From G020344215 sp039586575 (GTDB lineage: Bacteria; Gemmatimonadota; Gemmatimonadetes; Palauibacterales; KS3-K002): 64,000 bases of DNA. Below the pieces are notes generated by a model. The model was not told where the DNA came from, ran no database searches, and worked only from the letters and a program-made list of their open reading frames with translations. Each line of letters opens with the position of its first letter. Position 1 is the stretch's first letter. A program made the translations under genes and the position numbers. Below, in pieces: positions 45,301 through 53,108 of the stretch. Location of the stretch: NCBI GenBank assembly GCA_039586575.1, contig JBDHKD010000016.1:1-64000 (forward strand), in the 5' to 3' direction.

Positions 45301-48300
45301 TCGTAGACGGTGGTCGGTCCCTGCCCCGAGGGCGCTTCATTGAGCCAGTAGCGGCCGAGCAGTGTGGCCGAAGTACCGTCGTTGAATTCGACCTCCGCCC
45401 AGCCGGTGTCGGCGACGGTGGTGTCGGTCACCGAGCGGGCGCGGACGTAGAGCGTGTCGACGCGTCCGTTGGTGCTGCTGGCCACCGTGTACCACACGGT
45501 CGCCGTATCGGACGCGCTGCCGACAAGGCCGATGAGGCGCGCGCTGTCGGGCGGTGCTGTAAAGCTCAGCCCATTGAACGTGATCGAGTCGATCGTGATG
45601 AACGATGATGCCGGGCCGGTCCAGGCCAGCAGATCGAAGTCGTCGGTGACGCCGGCGCCGTTGGCGATCGTGAACTCCTGGGTGTACTCGGTGCCGGCCG
45701 CTCGTGTGACGGCGGCGCCGTCGGGGGTGACCGTTACGGTAGGCGTGATGTTGTCGTCGTCGGCGAGCAGTGCAGTGGCGTTGGTCGATATCTCGCCGGC
45801 GCTGAGCGCGCCGTCGTAGACGGCGTAGTAGAAGACGGTACCCTGTGTGGCGTCTTGAACTGTACCGGCCTCGTTGAGGGCGGCGATCGAGATCGAGCCG
45901 CTCAGGTCCAGCGCTTCGCCGCTCGTCGGCCAACTGCCGCTGGCGAGCGTACCCACACCCTGGTCGCCGCCATCCACGAAGAGGCGGACCCGGTTCTCCG
46001 GGGTCGGATCATCCGAGTCGTAGACGACGTGGAAGACCCGGCGCGTACCGTCGGCGAAGCCGGTGCCGCCCCAGCTAACTCTGAGGTCACTCTGTGTCTC
46101 GGTACGGATCCATATGTCCAGCGTGCCGTTCGTCAGCGTCCCGAAATGTACCACCCGGGTCCCGCCGCTCGTGTAGAAGCCCGCGATGGCCTGCGCTTCG
46201 CCGCTGCTGGTCCATTCGGTGACGACGACGAACGACGCCTGGCTCGCGCCGTCCAGCGTTGTCTGGTACTTGGTGCCTGTGGCATCGGCCTGCGCCACGC
46301 CCGTATGGGTGCCGTTGGGGCCGTTCAGGCCGCGATGGCCGTCGGTCACCACCCACTCCACGCCCGTGTCGTAGGTGATGGCGAGGTTCACCGGGCTCGC
46401 CTGGTTGTCGAATACGGTGTCGGGCGTCTGGCCCGAAGGCGCCTCATTGAACCAGTAACGGCCGAGCAGCGTCGCACCCGACGCGGCGGTGATCTCCTTG
46501 GTCTTGTCGTCGACGGCGGAGACGAGGCCGTCGTTCTTGACCTCGAGCTCGAGACTGTCAGCCGCCGAGGCGGAGCCGAACTCCATGAACTCGAGGCTGT
46601 CGACGGTGATGGTGTCGGCCGCCGCGAAGCTGGTGGTGACGTCGATCACCGCGGTCTTGCCTGCGTCCTCGTAGCTGACCGTGGTGCCGACCTTCGTAGA
46701 GGCGTTGCCGCCGACCACGATTGTGGTCTGCAGCGTGTCCCAGATCATGTCGAGGCCTGCGGGGATGCGAACGCGCAGGTCGTCGGTGTCGCTGATCGTC
46801 TGGTAGAGCGTGTCCTCGGCGATGGTGATCGTCGAGGCGGCGGTCGTCGGGTCGCCGACCTGGAAGGTCTGGTTCGCCGCCGACGAGATGCTGGGTGCCG
46901 CGTTGAGACACGCGTTCGACGGCTTGATGGCGACACCGCCCATCGCCGTGTGGTCCGCGCTGCCGAGGCTCCAGGTGATAGTGGTCGTCGTGGTGGTCGC
47001 GCTGTCGGTGGCTCCGGCGCCGAACTCATCGCTGCCGTTCGTCGTGTTGATGTTCCACTGTTCGGCCGCCGGCGCGAGCGTTTCGACCGAAGTCACCGTT
47101 TCACCGGAGTAGACGCCCAGCACCCGGTCGCCGACCGCGGAGGGGATGTCGATGCTGGGAAGGGTCTCGCCGTCACTCTGAGGATGAGAGACTCCAGCGA
47201 ACGAGCCTAGGGGTGCGCCCTGATCGACGCCCGCCAAGGTCATGACGCCTACCACCGCGCCGTGTGTCATCGCGCTGAAGGTGATATCGACGTTGGCCGT
47301 GGTCTCAGGCGGGTCTAGCAGCTGCCAGATCTCGACGCGGGCGTCGTCGATCTGGGTTTGGACACCGTAGCGGGACAGGGGTTGTCCGGCATAGGTGATC
47401 GCCGAAACCGTGTCCCCGACGTTGTCGTTGTCTATCGACACGCCAACCAGCATCAGGCGCTCGGCGCCGGAAGTGGAGTGCGCGATCGACAGACTGGTGG
47501 TGATCGTCGTGTCGCTGTCCACCGCGACGATCGCCGGGCAGGTACCACCCAAGCTGGGGCCGCCACCGCCTCCGCTATCGGTGGTCGTCACCGTCCAGCT
47601 GTTGTTGTCTCCTGCATCGCCGTCGGCGCTGCCTTCGGTCGTCGCCTGCGCCGCGGCGCCGCTACCCGAGTCGTCGACCGTCGAGGTGAAGTCCTGACCG
47701 GTGGCGTCGGGCGCGCTGGGCGCGTCGGCGGTGAAGTAGACCTGGATGCTGTCGGTGCTGGTGAGCTTGGTGTCGAGGTCGAGGCTGATCAGCCGGGCCG
47801 CAGTGTTGTCGGTGTAGGTCACCGCCGTGCCGCCGACGCGGACGCTGTCGACGGTGGGAAGGCCGAAGCTGTTGGGAACCGTGATCTCGACCCGATCGAC
47901 GCCGGTGTCGGTGCCGCCGATGGTCGCAAGTATCGCATAGATGAACTCGACGCCGGTGTCGTTGGTCGTGACGTCGTTAGGCGATATCTCCGCCGTCGCC
48001 GAGGTCACGGCATCGCCGGCGCCGGCGCCACCGGCGAGCCCGCCGCCCCAGAGGATCGAGCGGTAGATCAGTGTCTTGGTGTCGGCGGTGAAGTACTGCC
48101 AGTCCTCGCCCTCAGTGAAGAGACCGACACGGCGGCCGTCCGCCGGGTTGCCGGTCTCGAGGGTCGCACCCGCTTCGTAAGCGACGATCAGGACGCTATC
48201 GGGCTGGCCGGGGACCGTCATCAAGACCTGGGCGCCGGCGCCCACGCCCATGTCGCCCCAGCCGAGCGGCGTGGCGGACGAGTACAGTGTGATGTTCCCG

Positions 48301-50465
48301 GTCGAGAACGGCTCGGTGATGTAGTGGGTGTTGTCGACTATGTAGCCTGTGGTAGGGCCCGTGGCCTCAGCGTCGTGATTGGCCAGTTCGAAACCGTCCC
48401 AGTTTCCGACGTTTGGCATCACGATGCCGATGGTCAGATTCGTCAAGTAAGTGTCGTCGACCGCGCTGGATCCGCACGTCTGCGAGACGTACATCACATC
48501 GACGCCGTAGGCATTGATGCTGTCCTCGATCTGTGGCCCGGTCAGGTTGTCGTCAGCGAAGACGACCGTCAGTCCCTGGGCCTGCAGATAGGCCGCGAGG
48601 CTATCATCCACCGGGTCGCGGATCTCGGCCGGGTTGAGGGCGTAGTCATAGATGCGGACGTCATCGATCGTTCCCAGGAACGGATCCGCAACCCAACCGT
48701 CGGATCTCAGGTAGCCGATGGAGGCTGTATTGAAGGAGAGCGTCCCGGCGTCTTGGGAACTGCTATCTTCGGGACTAGCATCGACATATAGCACCCGGTC
48801 GGTCTTCGAGCGCTGCACCACGGTGACCAGATGCCACACATCGTCTTCGACGTTCGTTGTGCCATCGAGCTGCGTGTATACAGTTCCGGGGAAGTCCTCA
48901 GAGTAGAATGTGACGTAAGAGCCGGCCTCGGCTACGTCGAGGTAGAGATACTCTCGCTGCGTGGTATCGCCCTCACCATAAATGGTTCGTTTATCGGCCG
49001 CATCGGGACCCATCTTGATCCAGGCACTAATCGACCAGGCGGCCCGGTCGCCAATGGCTACGCTGGAGAGCTTCACCTCATCATCGGAGCCGTCGAACTG
49101 CAGGGCGGTTCCGCCGCAGGCCCAGGTCGGGTCACCACTTTCCACGCTGGCCGTGGGTCCGAGGGTACCGTCGTTGTTACTGGGCGAGGCGTCGGCTGCC
49201 AGCTGGCCGCTGCCCTCGTTGAAATTCCAGTACCCGATCAAGCCGGCCGACTCCTCGCCGCTGAGGAAGTCGTAGAAGCCGCCGGGCGCGCTGTTGTTCA
49301 GGTTGGCGACCTGGGTCGCGAAGTACTCCTGTGGCCGCGCCGTCAGCGAGATCCGGGTCTCGTCTAGGTCGCCGTTGAGCTCGTTGCGGGTCGCCGGGGG
49401 GCCGCCGGCGTCGGTCTCCCACTGGGCGCCCATGAGAATGGTCCGCGGCGATGGGAAGCTGGCCGTGCTGGAGCTGGTCGCGCTGTCGGTCAGGGTGATG
49501 TAGACGCCGTCGTAGAATACGCGGGCCGTCGCGCCCGACCGTACGAGGGCGATGTGATGCCAGGCGCCGTCGTCGGGATCGCCCGGCAGTGCCGCTTCCT
49601 CGGTGATTATGTCGCCGCCGTCAGCTCTAACCTCGATGTCGTACGAGTCGGCCTGGTTGTTCGAGTCGGTGTCGCGAACCGCCAGACGAATCTCCGAGTT
49701 GTCGCCCAGATCTCTGTCTTCCACACCCCAGATGTCGCCGCTGCTCGTCTGGTTCAACGCCCGGAACCAACCCTCGAACGTGTAGTCTCCGGAGAAAGAA
49801 GATGGTGCCCAGTTCGTGTCGATGTAGTTGTTCGGCCTCACGAAGTTTCGTCCGTCGCCGGCGATGCCGGTCGTATTCGTTGAGCCGCCGTTGGAAGCGT
49901 CGTGGTTGCCGGTGGCGTCGGCAAAGCTGTTGTTGTGCAGGTGATAGACCGCCTCGTAGTTGTCGCTCCAGGTACCCGCTTCGTCCTCCTGGTCCGAAGC
50001 GCTGGAGTTGCCGTAGTACATGTAGATGTCGGTGTCGACGCTACCCGACAGAGCTGTCACCTCCACCCAGACGACCAGTAAGCCCGTACCGCTGTCGTAG
50101 TCTTCGATGTCGTGCGACAGCTTGGTCGTGCCGTCGTCCTCGGTGAACAACACGTCGAAGAAGTCGCTTCGTGCTTTGTCGCGCAGGTCGGTGTCGGTGA
50201 AGTTGAGGAGTACGGGATAGTAGGTGAGGTCGCCGGCCACCATCGTGTTGTCGATGGTGATCTTCTTGCGGTAGCCCCAGGCGCCGTCGTACCAGCCCTG
50301 AGCGAGGGCGGCCTGGGGCGCGACAACGACCAGGGCCGCGGCCAGGCCGAGGGCCAGTCTCACGAGAGAGCGCGGGGGTTTGCCGGAACCAGACAGGACG
50401 GACCGGCCGACGACTCCTCGCCTTCGGGCCGTGCCGCCGACCTGTGATCCCGTTCTCCTGATCAT
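42393..50465 (-). CDS. Giant secreted protein: DUF2341, LamG-like, tandem 370-residue repeats, DUF11
   Basis: This 2690-residue exported protein has a signal peptide (ALGLAAALVVVAPQAALAQ). A DUF2341 domain follows (WYDGAWGYRKKITIDN ... YMYYGN), then two concanavalin/LamG-like domains and a flavodoxin-like segment. Three tandem repeats of about 370 residues come next; each begins RYW(F/L/I)(N/D)EAPSGQ, contains a LamG-like fold, and ends in an Ig-like part with SSFITIDS and VDTLY(V/L). A single DUF11 domain ends the protein. There is no barrel and no obvious sorting tail, so attachment is unexplained. ATG 50465 is preferred (GAGGCG upstream). Confidence 0.8.
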   Translation of the reverse strand: MIRRTGSQVGGTARRRGVVGRSVLSGSGKPPRSLVRLALGLAAALVVVAPQAALAQGWYDGAWGYRKKITIDNTMVAGDLTYYPVLLNFTDTDLRDKARSDFFDVLFTEDDGTTKLSHDIEDYDSGTGLLVVWVEVTALSGSVDTDIYMYYGNSSASDQEDEAGTWSDNYEAVYHLHNNSFADATGNHDASNGGSTNTTGIAGDGRNFVRPNNYIDTNWAPSSFSGDYTFEGWFRALNQTSSGDIWGVEDRDLGDNSEIRLAVRDTDSNNQADSYDIEVRADGGDIITEEAALPGDPDDGAWHHIALVRSGATARVFYDGVYITLTDSATSSSTASFPSPRTILMGAQWETDAGGPPATRNELNGDLDETRISLTARPQEYFATQVANLNNSAPGGFYDFLSGEESAGLIGYWNFNEGSGQLAADASPSNNDGTLGPTASVESGDPTWACGGTALQFDGSDDEVKLSSVAIGDRAAWSISAWIKMGPDAADKRTIYGEGDTTQREYLYLDVAEAGSYVTFYSEDFPGTVYTQLDGTTNVEDDVWHLVTVVQRSKTDRVLYVDASPEDSSSQDAGTLSFNTASIGYLRSDGWVADPFLGTIDDVRIYDYALNPAEIRDPVDDSLAAYLQAQGLTVVFADDNLTGPQIEDSINAYGVDVMYVSQTCGSSAVDDTYLTNLTIGIVMPNVGNWDGFELANHDAEATGPTTGYIVDNTHYITEPFSTGNITLYSSATPLGWGDMGVGAGAQVLMTVPGQPDSVLIVAYEAGATLETGNPADGRRVGLFTEGEDWQYFTADTKTLIYRSILWGGGLAGGAGAGDAVTSATAEISPNDVTTNDTGVEFIYAILATIGGTDTGVDRVEITVPNSFGLPTVDSVRVGGTAVTYTDNTAARLISLDLDTKLTSTDSIQVYFTADAPSAPDATGQDFTSTVDDSGSGAAAQATTEGSADGDAGDNNSWTVTTTDSGGGGGPSLGGTCPAIVAVDSDTTITTSLSIAHSTSGAERLMLVGVSIDNDNVGDTVSAITYAGQPLSRYGVQTQIDDARVEIWQLLDPPETTANVDITFSAMTHGAVVGVMTLAGVDQGAPLGSFAGVSHPQSDGETLPSIDIPSAVGDRVLGVYSGETVTSVETLAPAAEQWNINTTNGSDEFGAGATDSATTTTTTITWSLGSADHTAMGGVAIKPSNACLNAAPSISSAANQTFQVGDPTTAASTITIAEDTLYQTISDTDDLRVRIPAGLDMIWDTLQTTIVVGGNASTKVGTTVSYEDAGKTAVIDVTTSFAAADTITVDSLEFMEFGSASAADSLELEVKNDGLVSAVDDKTKEITAASGATLLGRYWFNEAPSGQTPDTVFDNQASPVNLAITYDTGVEWVVTDGHRGLNGPNGTHTGVAQADATGTKYQTTLDGASQASFVVVTEWTSSGEAQAIAGFYTSGGTRVVHFGTLTNGTLDIWIRTETQSDLRVSWGGTGFADGTRRVFHVVYDSDDPTPENRVRLFVDGGDQGVGTLASGSWPTSGEALDLSGSISIAALNEAGTVQDATQGTVFYYAVYDGALSAGEISTNATALLADDDNITPTVTVTPDGAAVTRAAGTEYTQEFTIANGAGVTDDFDLLAWTGPASSFITIDSITFNGLSFTAPPDSARLIGLVGSASDTATVWYTVASSTNGRVDTLYVRARSVTDTTVADTGWAEVEFNDGTSATLLGRYWLNEAPSGQGPTTVYDDQPSPVNLTTIVYDTPVEWTVDDGHRGLHGDTVPHVGIAYGTASATKYTTNLDGALEATFVAVAEWAPPSGSSRLAGFVRQGGARIAELVPVGGDRLSFRVLTQAQSLTVTWDGVPGDSTRRVLHLVYDADNPVDSLRLRLYVNGSLLPPPTLTVGTWPGPTEALDFSAADILLTALNNTPADPTNPLDGTVFYYAVYAGMLTDGEISSDATALLADDDNIAPAVAVTPDGLGSTVLRQPGTNYSYDFVVQNTSSILEDYDLLASSSPVSSFITIDSTTFNGLSFTAPPDSARLIGLAAGVSDTITVWYTIVSDSDGNVDSLYLAGRSVTEATVTDDGYIEIEYDEPALTPLVRYWIDEAPSGQGVANLLDSESSPLNMPMSYPGASPYFDAGANPNRHLRFSGASGTDTGGGVVDTDGTKMDAVHGATQVTIEVKYMMDGGGTCSNEGERIFGLSDGDVSTSGWLAVRERAGRDVLQVQWQGQTVGVYALETGCPITSASVVHWVVDTTEPVAADRIRAYIDGVQATVTAVESTSLPSQNETIDLGSGTRRMFVGRNHGAGGFRTFNGRIWYAALYLGEMTDAAIATNATALLAMDDNNTYAVTVAPDGASVARQAGSYSYDFTLSNGSSVLEDFDLLASTDPASSFITIDSITGGGIGSSGVADSTRITGVDAGADSMITVWYTVAADTDGNVDTLYLTGRSISDPAQSDAGWLTVEYETVTLSVAPDGADTLQLLPTGTVTPTSYKFTITNNSGVSETFDLLAFNATVLTVDSITGPNLSGGSPGDSARTGTIAASADDSAFVWFTVSVGTSGALDSLYLMGRSVSEPSATDSGWVFVELLQPNITISKSVDPSGTQLPGTDLTYRVTITNNGNYDAVDVVNVDSLPAEVEFQVGSEVDNMPVAVDIEFSDDNGSSWAYVPTPAGCGAPAGYDACVTHIRWTLLADLTYVAPNNTGNVEYVARIE
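43140..46485 (-). repeat. Three tandem coding repeats of about 1.11 kb
   Basis: Units start near 46485, 45370 and 44255 (minus strand). Each encodes RYW-x-x-EAPSGQ, a LamG-like module, the sequence TNATALLA or SDATALLA, DDDN or MDDN, and an Ig-like unit. Units 1 and 2 are most alike (FYYAVY conserved); unit 3 is more diverged. Confidence 0.8.
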
Positions 50466-50520
50466 TCGCAACGCCTCTGGCCCGCTAACCTCGGGCCTCA
50501 CCAGCGGATGACCTCAACAC

Positions 50521-50541
50521 GTGCGTCCGTGATGGACGCAC
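50521..50541 (-). promoter_or_regulatory. Hairpin in the leader of the 2690-residue gene
   Basis: GTGCGTCC (50521-50528) and GGACGCAC (50534-50541) form a perfect 8-bp stem with a 5-nt loop, 56 bp before the start codon. It may act in the mRNA leader or as a protein-binding site. Confidence 0.45.
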
Positions 50542-50646
50542 TTCGCCGCGGCCCATCGCAGCACGAGCCGTGCCGGGTGACTGCAGTCGTTAACTCGTTT
50601 AGTTACAGCGAGTTGCCGGCTAAAGCGCACGGCCGCCCGCGCCGCG

Positions 50647-50676
50647 CCGTTCCCAAACGGTAACGAGGCCTGTAAC
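50647..50676 (-). promoter_or_regulatory. GTTAC-N7-GTTAC direct-repeat motif, operon 2
   Basis: On the minus strand GTTAC occurs at 50676-50672 and 50664-50660, again 12 bp apart, followed by GGAACGG. CCGTT-N4-AACGG is at 50647-50660. It lies 195 bp before the start of the 2690-residue gene and matches the motif at 42211-42240. Confidence 0.5.
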
Positions 50677-50890
50677 GACGGGGGCATTTGCCGGGCGAGC
50701 GCCTAAAGCTATCAGGGCTCAGGGATTCAGGGGGTGTGGTCAAAACGGCCGGCAGGAGACGGGGGTTAGGGGTAGAAAATATAACAAGTTAGGGGGGATT
50801 GCGGAATCGTTCCCCGGTCGTGGGCGTAAGGTGGTCCGGTAGCTCGTGGACAGGTATCTGGTGAACGGTTGGGCGGTGGCTCGTTCCCGA

Positions 50891-52273
50891 TCAACGGTTC
50901 TCCAGAAGTCCGTATTTCTTCCGCTTCTCCCAGAGGTTCTTCCGGGAGATGCCGAGCTGCTCGGCGGCGCGCTGGATGCTGTCGTCGCAGGCGTCGAGGG
51001 TACGCTTGATGTATTCGCGCTCGGCATCGGCGAGCGTAAGTCCTTTAGGGACCGGGAAAGCGTCGGGGGAATCACCTTCGGGCGCCTGGGCCAGCTCGAT
51101 GGATCCGAGCTCTGGGAGGTCGCTGGGCGTAAGCTCGGCACCATCGGCGAAGATCATGGCGCGCTCGATGACGTTGCGGAGCTCGCGGACGTTGCCGGGC
51201 CAGTCCCAGTCCTCGAGGGTCTGGAGGACGGCGGGGCTGATGCGGTCGACCTGCTTGCGGAACTCGCGGTTGAACACCTCGCGGAAGTGCTCGGCCAGGA
51301 GCGGCAGGTCGCTCTTTACGTCGCGGAGCGGTGGCAGGGCGTGGGTGGCGACGCTGACCCGGTAGTAGAGGTCGGCTCGGAACTCGCCCTGCTTGACCAG
51401 CTTCTCCAGGTCGCGGTTGGTGGCGGTGATGATGCGTTGACTGACCTCGATTTCCTCGGTGCCGCCCAAGCGGCGGAAGCGGCGCGACTCGAGGAAGTTG
51501 AGCAGCTTGGCTTGAAGCTCTTTCGAGAGGTCGCCGATCTCATCGAGGAAGAGGGTCCCGGTGTCAGCGACCTCGATCAAGCCGCGCTTCGATTCGCGGG
51601 CGTCGGTGAAGGCGCCCTTCTGATAGCCGAAGAGCTCCGCCTCGAGGAGCTGGGAAGGGAGGGCGGAGCAGTTGATCTCGACGAAGCGGCCGGCCGAATG
51701 GGGGCTCGAGTAGTGGATCGTCCGCGCCACCAGGTTCTTGCCGGTCCCGCTCTCGCCCAGGAGAAGCACCGTAGGGCGCGGGATCTCGGCGACCCGGCGC
51801 ACGAAGCTTCGGATCTCCTCGATCAGCGGGTGCTCGCCGAGGATGGCGCGCAGCGAGAACTCCTCCTGGCGGACCTTCTGGATCGAGGCGACCTCTTCGC
51901 GCAGCGGCCGCTCCTCGAGCGCCCGATGGAGCAGCGTGGTCAGCTCCTCCATGTTGACCGGCTTCGTCAGGTACTCGTTGGCGCCGGCCTTCAGGGCCTC
52001 GATCGCAGTCTCCAGATCCGCGTGGGCGGTGAGCACGAAGATGGGCAGGTGGGGATCGGACTGGCGCAATCGGCGGGTGACCTCGATGCCGCTGACCCCC
52101 GGCATGACGAGATCGGTGATCACCGCGTCGGGCGGCTCCTCGGCACGGCGGTCGAACAGCGCCTGATGGCTATCGAAGACCTCGTTACGGAACTTGCCAG
52201 CCTTGCCGAGGTTAGCGGCCAGCAGCTTGGCATAGGTGAGGTCGTCGTCGAGGATGTAGACTTTCGATATCAT
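50891..52273 (-). CDS. Sigma-54-dependent response regulator (NtrC family)
   Basis: This 460-residue regulator has an N-terminal receiver with acidic DDD (9-11), phospho-acceptor Asp54 and Lys104. A AAA+ domain with GESGTGKN Walker A, LFLDEIGDL Walker B and a C-terminal Fis-type HTH (DSIQRAAEQLGISRKNLWEK) follow. The sigma-54 contact loop reads GAFTDA (220-225) instead of GAFTGA, a recognised natural variant. The gene diverges from the phosphorelay genes at 52353-55504, its likely input. ATG 52273 lacks a visible Shine-Dalgarno, so the transcript may be nearly leaderless. A role in pilus or surface-protein control is speculation. Confidence 0.92.
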   Translation of the reverse strand: MISKVYILDDDLTYAKLLAANLGKAGKFRNEVFDSHQALFDRRAEEPPDAVITDLVMPGVSGIEVTRRLRQSDPHLPIFVLTAHADLETAIEALKAGANEYLTKPVNMEELTTLLHRALEERPLREEVASIQKVRQEEFSLRAILGEHPLIEEIRSFVRRVAEIPRPTVLLLGESGTGKNLVARTIHYSSPHSAGRFVEINCSALPSQLLEAELFGYQKGAFTDARESKRGLIEVADTGTLFLDEIGDLSKELQAKLLNFLESRRFRRLGGTEEIEVSQRIITATNRDLEKLVKQGEFRADLYYRVSVATHALPPLRDVKSDLPLLAEHFREVFNREFRKQVDRISPAVLQTLEDWDWPGNVRELRNVIERAMIFADGAELTPSDLPELGSIELAQAPEGDSPDAFPVPKGLTLADAEREYIKRTLDACDDSIQRAAEQLGISRKNLWEKRKKYGLLENR

Positions 52274-52352
52274 AAATGCAATATTTGTCGAACGTTGCCG
52301 AAGTTACAAGTCCTGCTCCCCCCTCCTCGCCGCCGCCAATCGCAGGTTGCCC

Positions 52353-52736
52353 ATGGGTAACTCATTTCGTGTCGTCCTGGTCGATGATGACTCCGACCTC
52401 CGCAAGCTGGTGAAGCTGACCCTGGAATTCACGGCGGGCTGGGAAGTGACGGTGGCCGCTGACGGGGCCGAGGGCATCGACGCCGTCCGCAAGATCAAGC
52501 CGGATCTGGCAGTGGTCGATCTGATGATGCCGGGGATGGACGGGTACGAGGTCTGCCGGCAACTCAAGGGCGACGCCGAGACAGCCGACATACCTGTTGT
52601 GTTTCTGACGGCGCGCAAGGAATTGGACCCGGCGAAGCTCAAGGAGGTCGGTGCAGCGGGGGTCGTGGTGAAGCCGTTCGAGCCGGAGCAGCTGGCCGGG
52701 CGGTTGCGTGAACTGAGCGGAGGAGGGGAGTCTTAG
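52353..52736 (+). CDS. Single-domain response regulator
   Basis: This 127-residue stand-alone CheY-like receiver has acidic VDDDSD near the N-terminus, phospho-acceptor Asp56 (VVDLMMPGMDG), Thr in FLTARK and Lys107 (VVKPFEP). No output domain exists. The Hpt gene follows with no gap. It probably shuttles phosphate in the relay. A TTG 6 bp upstream is less likely than the ATG at 52353. Confidence 0.93.
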   Translation: MGNSFRVVLVDDDSDLRKLVKLTLEFTAGWEVTVAADGAEGIDAVRKIKPDLAVVDLMMPGMDGYEVCRQLKGDAETADIPVVFLTARKELDPAKLKEVGAAGVVVKPFEPEQLAGRLRELSGGGES

Positions 52737-53108
52737 ATGTGCGCTATGCTTGAGCACGACCAGGACCCGGACGGGCTGCTGGCGGAGGTGCGCCGCGAGT
52801 TCTGTGATGGCCTGCCCGGTCGTCTGGAGACCCTGGAGACGGCGCTGGAGCGGCTGGCGGAAGGCTGCGACGCCGGCGCCGCTGACGCCTTTTATCGGGC
52901 GGCGCACAGTCTGAAGGGGACGGCAGCCTCGTTCGAGGCCGATGAGCTGGTGGGGCCGGCCACGGCTCTGGCGGATGTAGGTCTCGGCTGGTTCAAAGGC
53001 GGCGCGCTAGATAGCGCGGCGCTGGTAGCGGCGCGCCAACAGCTGGAGCGTTTGCGCGGGGCGGTGAAGCGTTACACGGCACGGTTGGCGGGCGGCGCCG
53101 CGGGATGA
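52737..53108 (+). CDS. Histidine phosphotransfer (Hpt) protein
   Basis: This 123-residue helical protein has AAHSLKGTAASF with His57, the Hpt phospho-site. It sits directly between a receiver gene and a hybrid kinase gene, overlapping the latter by 4 bp (ATGA). It should relay phosphate between the kinase's receivers and the single-domain or NtrC-type regulators. Confidence 0.92.
   Translation: MCAMLEHDQDPDGLLAEVRREFCDGLPGRLETLETALERLAEGCDAGAADAFYRAAHSLKGTAASFEADELVGPATALADVGLGWFKGGALDSAALVAARQQLERLRGAVKRYTARLAGGAAG

Larger units (their letters stand above)
50466..50890. other. Promoter region of the 2690-residue gene
   Basis: No gene is supported. The stretch holds a hairpin at 50521-50541, an AT-richer patch with inverted repeat AACTCG/CGAGTT (50592-50614), and the direct-repeat motif at 50647-50676. 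The part from 50677 to 50890 shows nothing I can interpret. Confidence 0.5.

Noticed and set aside
47358..48791. Plus-strand open frame of 477 codons inside the 2690-residue gene
   Set aside because: The opposite strand has a continuous domain-bearing reading frame across it. Similar shadows at 45855-47210, 33715-35436, 5714-6979, 7064-8314, 1470-2801 and 3027-4406 were dismissed for the same reason.
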